Source: Rhynchopus sp. YZ270_cl-10 | Taxonomy: Eukaryota > Euglenozoa > Diplonemea > Diplonemida > Diplonemidae | Direction: 5' to 3' | DNA: 64,000 nt | Assembly: GCA_964035575.1 (NCBI GenBank) | Contig: OZ037933.1 | Coordinates: forward strand, 682,001 to 746,000 | Shown here: piece by piece, positions 19,925 through 29,535 of the stretch | Position numbering within the stretch: the first letter of the stretch is position 1 | How the letters are laid out: every line of letters starts with the position of its first letter | Made by a program: the position numbers and the translations under genes | Notes under the pieces: generated by a model | The model's database searches: none | Told to the model about the DNA's origin: nothing | What the model saw: the letters and a program-made list of their open reading frames with translations, nothing else

Positions 19925-20086
19925 ATGATGTCTCTTCGTTCCATTGCGCGCCAGGCGAAGTTCGTGCTCCCTGCTGTGCAGGTGGGTGCCGTGCAGATGC
20001 GCAGCAAGGTGACCAAGGCAGCAAAGAAGCCTGTGTCGAAGGTGATGCCGAAATCCTGCGTAGAAGGCCGTGAACAGAGGAACTGA
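19925..20086 (+). pseudogene. Truncated fifth copy of the array gene
   Basis: The leader and the first 37 codons match the other copies through KAAKKPV. The homology then stops at about 20036 and the frame runs 16 unrelated codons to a TGA. The product would be 53 residues, mostly the presumed mitochondrial presequence, with no DNA-binding part. It marks the right edge of the array, probably a deletion or unequal-exchange junction. Whether it is still transcribed cannot be seen. Confidence 0.8.
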
Positions 20087-20167
20087 TGGCATGTAGTGAT
20101 GATAAGGGGAGTCGCGTGAACCGTTGGTGTGCCAGACTGCGTTAAGGTTGTAGAAATTCACTAGAGA

Positions 20168-20781
20168 GTGTACTGTGTACTGTGTACTGTGTACTGTGTA
20201 CTGTGTACTGTGTACTGTGTACTGTGTACTGTGTACTGTGTACTGTGTACTGTGTACTGTGTACTGTGTACTGTGTACTGTGTACTGTGTACTGTGTACT
20301 GTGTACTGTGTACTGTGTACTGTGTACTGTGTACTGTGTACTGTGTACTGTGTACTGTGTACTGTGTACTGTGTACTGTGTACTGTGTACTGTGTACTGT
20401 GTACTGTGTACTGTGTACTGTGTACTGTGTACTGTGTACTGTGTACTGTGTACTGTGTACTGTGTACTGTGTACTGTGTACTGTGTACTGTGTACTGTGT
20501 ACTGTGTACTGTGTACTGTGTACTGTGTACTGTGTACTGTGTACTGTGTACTGTGTACTGTGTACTGTGTACTGTGTACTGTGTACTGTGTACTGTGTAC
20601 TGTGTACTGTGTACTGTGTACTGTGTACTGTGTACTGTGTACTGTGTACTGTGTACTGTGTACTGTGTACTGTGTACTGTGTACTGTGTACTGTGTACTG
20701 TGTACTGTGTACTGTGTACTGTGTACTGTGTACTGTGTACTGTGTACTGTGTACTGTGTACTGTGTACTGTGTACTGTGTA
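20168..20781. repeat. 7-bp tandem array (TGTACTG)n, ~87 copies
   Basis: An almost perfect heptamer array over 614 bp. As 7 is not a multiple of 3, a 21-bp (7-codon) period keeps several frames open (CVLCTVY and VHSTQYT peptides); these are not genes. It lies just beyond the broken fifth array unit. Confidence 0.97.
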
Positions 20782-20924
20782 GGCTCGGCAGGGTAGGCGG
20801 AGGTGCACCCGGCTGTTGCTGTACCTGCGGCGGCTGCGGAGACGCTGTACCTGAGGGTGCTGAGTTGGAGTTGAAGCCCCCGCTCGAGGTACCAGCTTCC
20901 GCTGCTCATGTTGCTCACGTTGTA

Positions 20925-21180
20925 GCTGTTGCTCACGCTGCTGCTGCTGCACACGTTGTTGCTGCTGCTCCCGCTGCTGCTGCTCATGCTGCTGCTGCGA
21001 AAACGCGGTACCGAATACGAAATTCGCCTTCTAGGTATGCCTAGGGGGTATCTTAAGGGGCACGGTGCGCTGGTCAGAGGTCTGACCAGGTACACCTGGT
21101 CAGATCTGACCAGGTACCTGGTCACATTTACCCAGGTAAGTACCCAGGCGCCCAGGTGACCAGGTACCCAGGTACACGGT
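20925..21180. repeat. CTG-rich tract and CAGGTACC palindrome words
   Basis: Bases 20925-21002 are rich in CTG/CTC triplets (GCTGCTGCTGC). Bases 21060-21180 repeat palindromic words such as ACCAGGTACC, CTGGTCAGATCTGACCAG and CCCAGGTACCC. The start, GCACGGTGCGCTGGTCAGAG, is mirrored at about 28664-28686, so both may be ends of a related element. Confidence 0.7.
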
Positions 21181-21189
21181 ACACTGTGT

Positions 21190-22539
21190 ACAAGGAAAAA
21201 GTCGTGAAAGAGCAACCACAGCTCCACATGACAAACACAAAAGTGTCAGTCACGTGGGGCATGCATGCACTGAGAAGATATCCAACAATTTACAAGAAAG
21301 ATTACTTAACCTACTGCTGGAAGTTGCCAGGTCGTAGTAACACACAAAGTGTGCCTCCGTTCGGGAAGACCGGATATTCTAGAGACCAAAAAGGCCTCAA
21401 GAATATCTTCCGGTAGTCAAGGTAGAACCGAATGAACGGCCCAAGACCCCCGTGGAGAAGTTAAATGTTGTAATGCTATCAAGTAGAAACTGCGACCACT
21501 GTCTTACCCTCCTCAATGCATGGTGGAAGATGTCTTTGACAACAAATTTCCTGTACCCAGGTACCCATATTCCCAGACCCACGCAGTACCACGTCGCAGT
21601 ACTACGCAAAATTTACCACCAGACCCTGTCTTCGTGCACCTGAAGTACAACGCCGCAGACAGGCCAAACATGCGTTGGACTCAGAGGAATGCCTGCTGTG
21701 CAGTGTATCAAACATGAGAACCAACTCCCAGAAACAAGGGGCGCCTTTTGGCGGGCGTTGTTGAGGGTGTTTGGGGTGCAAAGTTTTCCACAATTTTGAT
21801 GCGCGGGTACAGAAGTGTTATCTTGTTCTTTCATCTCTAGGAAATGTAAATGTCAATCGCGTTTAACTACCACTAGGGCTTGTTCAGTGAACCCACGAGG
21901 GGTCGAAGGGGGTTGGTTATCCCATATCTATCAAAGGTTGTGTCGACCAGGCGAAACCACCATGTTACGCTGTACGTTGTTAAATCCGAAGAAATAACGC
22001 TTTAGCAGCCGCAGGAAGTTTGTTAAAAAGAGTGCCTCACGCTACACAAACCACCACCCGCGATTGACTTAGATGTTATAACAAAGAGAATTCAGAACAA
22101 AACAACACCCTGCCCCATACACACTAAATTGTCATGCTTCAAGAGCATGCCTGGACCAAAATTACTGTGACAAAAAAGGCAACAAGACTACCCACAAGGA
22201 GTGTGAAATGTGCACTGGTTTTCTGGGGGAACGCAATATTTTCTTGTGCCTCGTCCTCCGGAAGCAGAGGACAGACTTTCCGGAAGGTTTCCAAAGTCGA
22301 ATTTCTTGCACTAGCTATGCTCCCTGGGTTAATGGCTATAGCAGTGACTGACTAAAGGTACCCACCCGGCCCTTCCACCCCCAGAATTTCGTCCGCAATC
22401 CGTAGAATTGATACGGGTGCACGCGCGTGAGTTGTTGAATGTCGGAGACGCGCCGAACCTTCTCATCGCAATCGTTGATACAGTCCAGATTTCACGATTC
22501 TGTGATGAGTGTAAATGTGGGGTGTGATTAAGTTATGGT
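21190..22539 (+). repeat. Segmental repeat, copy 1 (~1.35 kb)
   Basis: It matches 25110-26406 over most of its length by eye and its first 370 bp also match 27500-27872; 7590-7830 is another fragment. It ends at ATTAAGTTATGGT in both long copies. It holds an inverted-repeat core (see 25121-25451) and a short protein-like stretch (22134-22355), out of frame relative to copy 2. It is best explained as a dispersed element of which several copies lie in this window. I cannot name the family. Confidence 0.85.
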
Positions 22540-22748
22540 CGCTTGGAAAAGAAGTTAATTGATGACTTTACATGGCTTCATAAGGGTGGGCGAATTGACA
22601 AAATTAATTCGGGTTATTGGCGTCATGGATTTCAGAATTCTGGAAAAAAAAAAAGTTTTCAGAAAAAAAAGTTTTCTCTTGGTTCCCCCACCAAAAAACC
22701 AAAAAATTCTAGGAAACACATGTGATTTCTAGTTTTTAAATTTGGTGG

Positions 22749-23406
22749 CTTCGGCAAATTGACCCCACCACAGAACGGGTGGATTCAAGAAATGCAAATT
22801 CCGGTGTTTTCGAACAAAATTAAAAATACAAAATGCCCGCGTTTCTTGCAAAATGTACACGCATGGGGGCCCTAAAACCCCTGCTACCGTGTGTTTCTAC
22901 AGGCAAACACTTGGACCCCTTTACCTTACACTTACGGGTTTTGACCAAAACCAAGAACTCGTCCATTTCGGCAAATTGACCCCACCGCAGAACGGACAGA
23001 TTCCGAAAATGCAAATGCCGGTGTTTTTGCGCATTTTCATGTTTCAGCATCTGGGAGAGAAAATCTGGGTTGTGGGATTTACCTTGGCCCCTTCACCTTA
23101 CACTCATTTTGACCAACACCAAGAACTTGGCCATTTCGGCAAATTGACCCCACCACAGCGCGGACAGATCCCGGAAATGCCAATCGCGGTATGTTTTGGG
23201 GCTGAAAAAATTTCAGGGGGAAATATTTTTCAGTAGCATTTTTTGGCCGAAAATGGGCCCCACGTATTATTACCACGTATTAGTGATCGGCCCTCAGACC
23301 GGGCTCATATTTTCAAAAATTTACGTGGTCAAAAAATTGTCCAATTTTCGAGATTGACCCCACCACTTTCTGGACGGATTCCGGAAATGCCAAAAAACTG
23401 TGTTTT
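22749..23406 (+). repeat. Degenerate tandem cluster of the GACCCCACCAC repeat
   Basis: Four diverged units at about 22749-22810, 22942-23034, 23109-23190 and 23325-23406, spaced 170-215 bp. Each has TTCGGCAAATTGACCCCACC followed by GGA-GGAAATGCAAATGCCGG. The spacers share CCTTACACTTACGGGTTTT. No gene is present from 22540 to 23410. Confidence 0.85.
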
Positions 23407-24330
23407 GGGTCACGAATCTCTACCCCGTCACCCAAAAACCAGTTTTTCCTGATGAAAACTTTTTTTCCTGAAAACTTTTTTTTTTCCTGAAAACTTTTTT
23501 CCTGCCGAAAAACAGGCATTTCTCACCAGAAATCTCGAGTTTCAAGCCAAAAAACGATTTTTTGAGACCATACCCGAGTATGTGGTGGGAAACGCGATGC
23601 CGGGGTGTCAGAACCTTGTGTGGGCCACACAGGGTGGTGCACACGTGCCCCCCATTGCAGTGCCACGCAACCCACATTTTTCCACCCAAAAACCCAAGCA
23701 GAAAGGTTTAGCCGCACAACTGGCACGAGTCTGCGATTCGTGACCACTCGTTGTGTGTAGCGCACATAGCGAAGACGGTTTGTTACGTTTAGACATCTTC
23801 CACTGAGGAGTGGTGGCACGGCCAGGGGAGGGGAGGGGTATTTTGGGGGTTTCAGGCAAAAAAACGGAAAAAATATGACCGTAACAGGGGGTGTGCAAAG
23901 TGTCTTGGGGATGTCTTGGGGACGTCTTGGGCATTTTTTTGACCTAAAAACACCAAAAAAACACTTCCAAAAGTGTCAAATATGTCCAAAACAGGTTGGA
24001 ATGGACTCACAGGCCACTTTTGGGGTATATTTGTGCCAAAGGAGGCTTTGTGATGTCAAAAAATATCCCGGTTTTTGATTTTTTTCTCGAAAAATCGCTA
24101 TTTTGCCCAAAGTGGCCAAAACGTGAAAAAAGCCGTTTTTTCACTATTTTTTTCCATTTTTTTGTATTCTGGGGTGGCTTCTGGGTCGTTTTTCGACCCA
24201 CAGGCCCCCTGTGACCCACTCTGAGGGTGTTTTTCACCCGCAGTTGCCTTGGAGATGGCCAGATAATGCCAAATGAATTTTCCGTGCGTTTGGTCCCAGC
24301 CAAAATGGCTGGAGTCGTATCCCCTACCCC
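23407..24330. other. Gene-free region with long-TIR-element-like text
   Basis: Contains TTTTTTCCTGAAAAC repeats at 23455-23500. Bases 23930-24200 are related to the core of the 1411-2598 element in inverted orientation (CCAAAACAGGTTGGAATGGA against its complement near 2110-2140). It is probably a decayed relative of that element. No ORF is convincing. Confidence 0.6.
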
Positions 24331-24369
24331 CCCCCCCAACGAGCAAAAAATTTTTTGGGAATCACGGTT

Positions 24370-24750
24370 TCCCCCCTAAGTTACAGGGGGGCCCTGTACA
24401 AAACCTAAGGGGGGGTCCGAAAAAATTTTCCCACCCACAAAAAATCAAAAAAAAAAAAAATTTTTTTTTCCGATTCTCGGGAGACTCTGCGTGCTGTGAT
24501 GGGGTCATTTTGCGCTGAGAAATGAGTTTTTTTGGCCTAAAATGCATGTGTCAGTTTTTAGGTGAAAAATACACCCAAAACTGACACATGCATTTTAGGC
24601 CAAAAAAACTCATTTCTCAGCGCAAAATGACCCCATCACAGCACGCACAGTCTCCCGAGAATCGGAAAAAAAAATTTTTTTTTTCGATTTTTTGTGGGCA
24701 AAAATTGGTCAAAAAAATTTTCCGACCCCAATTTGTACCGTTGAAAAAAA
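24370..24750. repeat. Large near-perfect palindrome
   Basis: The inner ~125 bp on each side of about 24565 are near-perfect complements (GGCCTAAAATGCATGTGTCAG against its complement, CGATTCTCGGGAGACT against AGTCTCCCGAGAATCG). Weaker complementarity continues outward, giving arms of about 180 bp with a short loop. The DNA or RNA could fold into a long hairpin. It resembles a foldback element or a head-to-head duplication. Confidence 0.85.
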
Positions 24751-24827
24751 AAATATTCCATCCTAAGTAACAAAATTCCCGCCCCCAGACCCCCCCCCCC
24801 CCCCCCCATTGTTACATTGTAACATGC

Positions 24828-24990
24828 ACGGCGGGGTCCACACACCCGAGGGTCCGTAAATTTTACGGACCCTCATTACGGACCCTCAAGTGCGGACCCG
24901 GGTCCGTAATTACGGACCCTAGGGTCCGTAATTACGTACCCTAGGGTCCGTAATTACGGACCCTAGGGTACGTAATTACGTGGTCTAAGG
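24828..24990. repeat. GGGTCCGTAATTACGGACCC palindrome cluster
   Basis: Starts CACGGCGGGGTCCACAC and continues with four or five overlapping palindromes built from GGGTCCGTAATTAC, with GTACGTAATTACGT variants. An inverted counterpart at 28190-28365 ends in GGACCCCGCCGTG. The CACGGCGGGG end resembles the TIR of the MITE at 63113-63275. Confidence 0.8.
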
Positions 24991-25109
24991 TGGGAAATCA
25001 CTGTTTGGATGTGTGACTGCTGGTCGAAAAGCCCTGGGAGCAAACCGAGTGGTACACAGGTACCACATGATAGACCATGATCATGTGGGCCTATCCCAAG
25101 TTACATACC

Positions 25110-26406
25110 GAAAAAAGTCGTGAGCTCGGTTAGTTGTCAAAGACGTCTTCCACCATGCACTGAGGAGATAATGATCCAACAATTTACAAGAAAGATTACT
25201 TAACCTACTGCTGGAGTTGCCAGGTCGTAGTAACACACAAAGTGTGCCTCCGTTCGGGAAGACCGGATATTCTAGAGACCAAAAAGGCCTCAAGAATATC
25301 TTCCGGTAGTCAAGGTATAACCGAGTGAACGGCCCAAGACCCCCGTGGAGAAGTTAAATGTTGTAATGCTATCAAGTACAAACTGCGAACACTGTCTTAC
25401 CCTCCTCAATACATGGTGGAATATGTCTTTGACAACAAACCGAGCTCAAGAGTTTTTAAACTTCCCTGAGGGAATGCGAGACGCAAAATTTACCACCAGA
25501 CCCTGTCTTCGTGCACCTTCGGTGCAACGCTGCAGACAGGCCAAACTGCGTTGGACTCAGAGGAATGCCTGCTGTGCAGTGTATCAATGAGAACCAAGTC
25601 CCAGCAACAAGGGGCGCCTTTTGGCGGGCGTTGTTGAGGGTGTTTGGGGTGCAAAGTTTTCCACAATTTTGATGCGCGGGTACAGAAGTGTTGTCTTGTT
25701 CTTTCATCTTTAGGAATGTAAATGTCAATCGCGTTTAACTACCACTAGGGCTTGTTCAGTGAACCCACAAGGGGTCGAAGGGGGTTGGTTATCCCATAGC
25801 TATCAAAGGTTGTGTCGACCAGGCTAAACCACTATGTTACGCTGTACGTTGTTAAATCCGAAGAAATAACACTTTAGCAGCCGCAGGAAGTTTGCTAAAA
25901 AGAGTGCCTCACGCTACACAAACCACCACCCGCGATTGACTTAGATGTTATAACAAAGAGAATTCAGAACAAAACAACACCCTGCCCCATACACACTAAA
26001 TTGTCATGCTTCAAGAGCATGCCTGGGCCAAAATTACTGTTGACCAAAAAGGCAACAAGACCACCCACAAGGAGTGTAAATTGTGCACTGGTTTTCTGGG
26101 GGAACGCAATATTTTCTTGTGTCTAGTCCTCCGCAAGCAGAGGACAGACTTTCCGGAAGGTTTCCAAAGTCGAATTTCTTGCACTAGCTATGCTCCCTTG
26201 GTTAATGGCTATAGCAGTGACTGACTAAGTGTACCCACCCCCCTCCACCCAGATCTTCGTCCGCAAACTCAGAATAGATTGATGCGGGTAGATTTTGAGT
26301 TGTTGAATGTCGGACCGCGGTGAAGCTTCTCATCGCAATCGCGGGTGCAGTTCAGACTTCACGATCCTGTGATAAGTGTAAATGTGGGGTGTGATTAAGT
26401 TATGGT
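25110..26406 (+). repeat. Segmental repeat, copy 2 (~1.3 kb)
   Basis: Second long copy of the 21190-22539 repeat, nearly identical with small indels. Near its end (26006-26224) one frame reads HAWAKITVDQKGNKTTHKEC and then KLCTG, a Trp plus Cys-x2-Cys pattern that could be the start of a BED-type zinc finger. That is weak evidence for a DNA-transposon origin. No TIR could be defined for the whole unit. Confidence 0.85.
25121..25451. repeat. 330-bp inverted-repeat core within the segmental repeat
   Basis: The left arm, GAGCTCGGTT followed by GTTGTCAAAGACGTCTTCCA and ATGCACTGAGGAG, is complementary to the right arm CTCCTCAATACATGGTGGAA to AACCGAGCTC. Only copy 2 keeps both arms in full. The copies at 21265-21545 and 27585-27872 keep the right arm and part of the left. 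It looks like a MITE inside the larger repeat. Confidence 0.65.
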
Positions 26407-26453
26407 ATACAAACGTAGTAGTCGGGAAAGGTGAGGTTAATAAAAAAGGCTAT

Positions 26454-26744
26454 TTATTGCCGTGAAATAAGATAGATTTTTTCCACGCTACAGGTCGAGA
26501 GAGTGACCTGCTGCACAAATGGTTCGAGTGAAGCGAGGTGAATTATGTGAAGCAGGTAACGAGCGCCTGTGGAACCAAATAGAAACGTAACACTCATCAC
26601 ACGATAAAACCCATGGGAGAGGTTGTGGTGAAACGCACACACCTCGACCTGAGGAGTGGCTCTGCAGCGCGGTTCGTCCCCAGAACCGCAAGTGTGTTCA
26701 AAATGCTTTGTTTCTATTTCCTCCTTCATGTCATGAGGTGACAC
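26454..26744 (-). CDS. Hypothetical ORF, 96 aa
   Basis: An uninterrupted minus-strand frame starts MSPHDMKEEIETKHFEHTCG and has a mixed, protein-like composition with four to five Cys and several His. It is unrelated to the neighbouring repeats and has no paralogue in the window. No family is recognised, and an ORF of this size can arise by chance. The remaining sequence from 26407 to 26940 shows nothing else. Confidence 0.15.
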   Translation of the reverse strand: MSPHDMKEEIETKHFEHTCGSGDEPRCRATPQVEVCAFHHNLSHGFYRVMSVTFLFGSTGARYLLHIIHLASLEPFVQQVTLSTCSVEKIYLISRQ

Positions 26745-26944
26745 AAAATGATTGGTGCGTAAAAAAATAGCTATTTAATAGTGTGAACATTACGCGTTTA
26801 TTTCGAGTTGAAAACACGAACAAGTTGAAATATGCGGCATTTTTTTGTTCAATCTTCACTAGTAACTGAAAGTTAAACATAATTACATACCTTGTCTTCC
26901 CCGTAACCTGCGCCTTCGCTGCTTTTAAGGTGCTTTCTCTGGGT

Positions 26945-27288
26945 GCCCAGTACCCAGTACCCAGTACCCAGTACCCAGTACCCAGTACCCAGTACCCAGT
27001 ACCCAGTACCCAGTACCCAGTACCCAGTACCCAGTACCCAGTACCCAGTACCCAGTACCCAGTACCCAGTACCCAGTACCCAGTACCCAGTACCCAGTAC
27101 CCAGTACCCAGTACCCAGTACCCAGTACCCAGTACCCAGTACCCAGTACCCAGTACCCAGTACCCAGTACCCAGTACCCAGTACCCAGTACCCAGTACCC
27201 AGTACCCAGTACCCAGTACCCAGTACCCAGTACCCAGTACCCAGTACCCAGTACCCAGTACCCAGTACCCAGTACCCAGTACCCAGTG
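26945..27288. repeat. 7-bp tandem array (TACCCAG)n, ~49 copies
   Basis: A near-perfect heptamer array of 344 bp. Open frames through it (PSTQYPV or GTGYWVL peptides) are artefacts of the 21-bp period. The same GTACCCAGG words occur singly at 7500-7530, 21130-21180 and 27430-27490. Confidence 0.97.
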
Positions 27289-27499
27289 TCTTCGAGAACC
27301 TAAAAATGCATTTTGTTGAAATTTTCTGGCTTTTTCTGAACTTTTCCCAGCTACTTTTCTGGTCGAGTAGCTATTTTCACTTTTCTGGTGTATGAGTAGG
27401 TTTTCTGGGTGGGAGACTGGATTCTGGGTACAGAGGTGTGTCTGGGCACCCAGGCACCTGGGTACTGGTGTATTTTCGGCCCAGTACCCCGGTACACGA

Positions 27500-27872
27500 T
27501 ACACTGGTGTACAAGGAAAAAAGTCGTGAAAAAGCAACCACAGCTCCACATGACAAACACAAAAGTGTCCAGTCACGTGGGGCATTCATGCACTGAGGAG
27601 ATAATGATCCAACAATTTACAAGAAAGATTACTTAACCTACTGCTGGAAATTGCCAGGTCGTAGTAACACACAAAGTGCGCCTCCGTTCGGGAATACCGG
27701 ATATTCTAGAGACCAAAAAGGCCTCTTCCGCTGGTCAAGGTATAACCGAGTGAACGGCCCAAGACCCCCGTGGAGAAGTTAAATGTTGTAATGCTATCAA
27801 GTACAAACTGCGACCACTGTCTTACCCTCCTCAATGCATGGTGGAAGATGTCTTTCACAACAAATAAGCTGT
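27500..27872 (+). repeat. Segmental repeat, copy 3 (partial)
   Basis: Matches the first 370 bp of copy 1 (CACATGACAAACACAAAAGT through TGGAAGATGTCTTTCACAAC). It then ends abruptly and is followed by unrelated repeat text to 28190 that is shared, inverted, with about 35020-35200. No gene. Confidence 0.85.
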
Positions 27873-28189
27873 ACACAGGTACACAGGTAAAACCCGTTAA
27901 AATTGTGTGTGAAAGTTAAAAATAGCTATATTTGCATTTTTCGCCCAGCATTGAGGACACATAGTCCCACCAAGGGCAATTTTGTGATGTCAAAAAAAAT
28001 TTTTTTTCGGACCAAAAATTGACTTGTTTTCGGTAAAACCCACTAAAAATTGTGGTACTCTAAACTGCGTTTTAGACCCCCACAGATGCTCAAAAGTGCC
28101 AAATTTTGCTTTTAATGGCCTCAAATCGTCGAAATTAGCCCTAAACGGGGGCAAAAAAAATTTTTCGAGAGTCCCTTTCCCTGGGAGGC

Positions 28190-28720
28190 TCCGTAATTAC
28201 GGACCCTAGGGTACGTAATTACGGACCCTAGGGTACGTAATTACGTACCCTAGGGTACGTAATTACGTACCCTAGGGTACGTAATGACACTCCGTAAAGA
28301 GGGACCCTCCTAACATGCCGTTTTACGGACCCTCGGGGTGTGCGGACCCCGCCGTGTGGATTGGAATAATGGGCCTTCCCATAAATAGATATTTTTTTTT
28401 TGCGATTTTTCGATTTTTTGCTAAGGTGATGCCCATACAAAATGTACAGGGTGCACACAAAATAGCCGTGGAATAAATTCTAGATGCTCTAAACTGCTCG
28501 TAAGTGCCTTTATTTGCATTTTTAGCCCAGTTTTGAGGTCATATGGACCCACCAAGGGCATTTTTGTGATGTCAAAAAAGAAGAAAAAAAAAACCTGGTC
28601 GGTCACAGTGGCCAAATACCTGGTCAATCTGACCAGGTCAAAACCTGGTCAACTGACCAGGTATCCTCTGACCAGCACACCGTGCAGGATATGACCGCCC
28701 CTACCCCCCCCCCGTAGGGC
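28190..28720. other. Gene-free: palindrome cluster and diverged repeats
   Basis: Bases 28190-28365 are the GGGTCCGTAATTAC-type cluster in inverted order to 24828-24990. Bases 28420-28520 are a diverged reverse copy of the 165-bp repeat. Bases 28590-28690 hold ACCTGGTCAACTGACCAGGT-type palindromes. Confidence 0.7.
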
Positions 28721-28905
28721 AGTGATGGCAGGATACGAGGATACGGGAAGATACGGATACGGATACGGCGGATACGGATACGGATACGGATACGGGATAC
28801 GTAAGGATTTGGGATACAGGATACAGGATACGTGCGATACTGTGTCCGTATCCGTATCCCTAATCCTGGGATACGACCGTATCCTACCGTATCCTGCCAT
28901 CACTG
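28721..28905. mobile_element. hAT-type MITE with perfect 8-bp duplication
   Basis: The TIRs are CAGTGATGGCAGGATACG at 28721 and its exact complement ending at 28905. CCGTAGGG flanks it on both sides (28713-28720 and 28906-28913), a perfect 8-bp target duplication, so the ends are certain. The 185-bp element is filled with GATACG hexamers and has no coding capacity. It sits at the left tip of the long-TIR element at 28909-30730 and so inserted after it. Confidence 0.88.
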
Positions 28906-29097
28906 CCGTAGGGGGGGGTCAAAAGCCCCTAAAAAGTGGTAACAAAATGATAAAAATTGAGTTTTCGTTTCTAAGTGCTAAAAAATGCCCAAAACCAGAA
29001 AATACCACCCTCAGATGTCCAAAAATCCATCTGCGCCCGGTTTTGAGCAGTTTTGAGCCTCAAGAAGCCCCGTATCTGCTTTTTTCAAAAATGTACA

Positions 29098-29535
29098 TAC
29101 AACTTGTACCTGCCCACCCCCTGTAGACAGAGCAACTCACCCATCCATCACGCCTCAGTGTGAGCCAGGGGCCAGAAAAGCCTCCAAAGCCACATATTTT
29201 CACCCAGAACCTATCCCGAAGGGTACCCAGGCTGTTTCGGGGTGTTTAGAAGGACTTAGTGGAACTTAGAACCATGTTTCAAAAAGTGTCAAGCACCTTG
29301 TACCAAGGGTTTTCCCACCCAAGGTACCAAGTCCTGGTACCTTTTTGAAACATGGTTCTAAGTTCCACCAAGTCCTTCTAAACACCCCGAAACAGCCTGG
29401 GTACCCTTCGGGATAGGTTCTGGGTGAAAATATGTGGCTTTGGAGGCTTTTCTGGCCCCTGGCTCACACTGAGGCGTGATGGATGGGTGAGTTGCTCTAT
29501 CTACGGGGGGGTGGGCAAGGTACAAGTTGGTGGTC
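29098..29535. repeat. 440-bp palindrome
   Basis: Arms of ~210 bp around about 29318 are near-perfect complements (CCATCACGCCTCAGTGTGAG against CTCACACTGAGGCGTGATGG). Sequence 29700-29935 is a third copy of the arm in the orientation of the right arm, so a head-to-head duplication plus a direct copy occurred. Bases 29940-29990 are complementary to 30488-30545. Confidence 0.85.

Larger units (their letters stand above)
12561..20036 (+). repeat. Tandem gene array: four full units and one truncated
   Basis: Repeat units start at TCTCAAAGGTCGCACAGTG at 12561, 14264, 15799, 17793 and 19766, giving lengths of 1703, 1535, 1994 and 1973 bp plus a cut-off fifth unit. Leaders, N-terminal codons, C-terminal codons and 3' regions are nearly identical between units; the units differ mainly in the number of 54-bp repeats inside the gene. 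The first unit has unrelated DNA before position 12561. The homology of the fifth unit stops at about 20036, 130 bp before a 7-bp satellite. Confidence 0.95.

Noticed and set aside
20142-21227. ORFs up to 361 codons over the TGTACTG array
   Set aside because: The heptamer repeats every 21 bp and has no stop codon in these frames. The flanking parts are CTG-rich low-complexity DNA.
26731-27585. ORF of 284 codons with GTGYWVL repeats
   Set aside because: Produced by the TACCCAG array. The ends have no recognisable domain.
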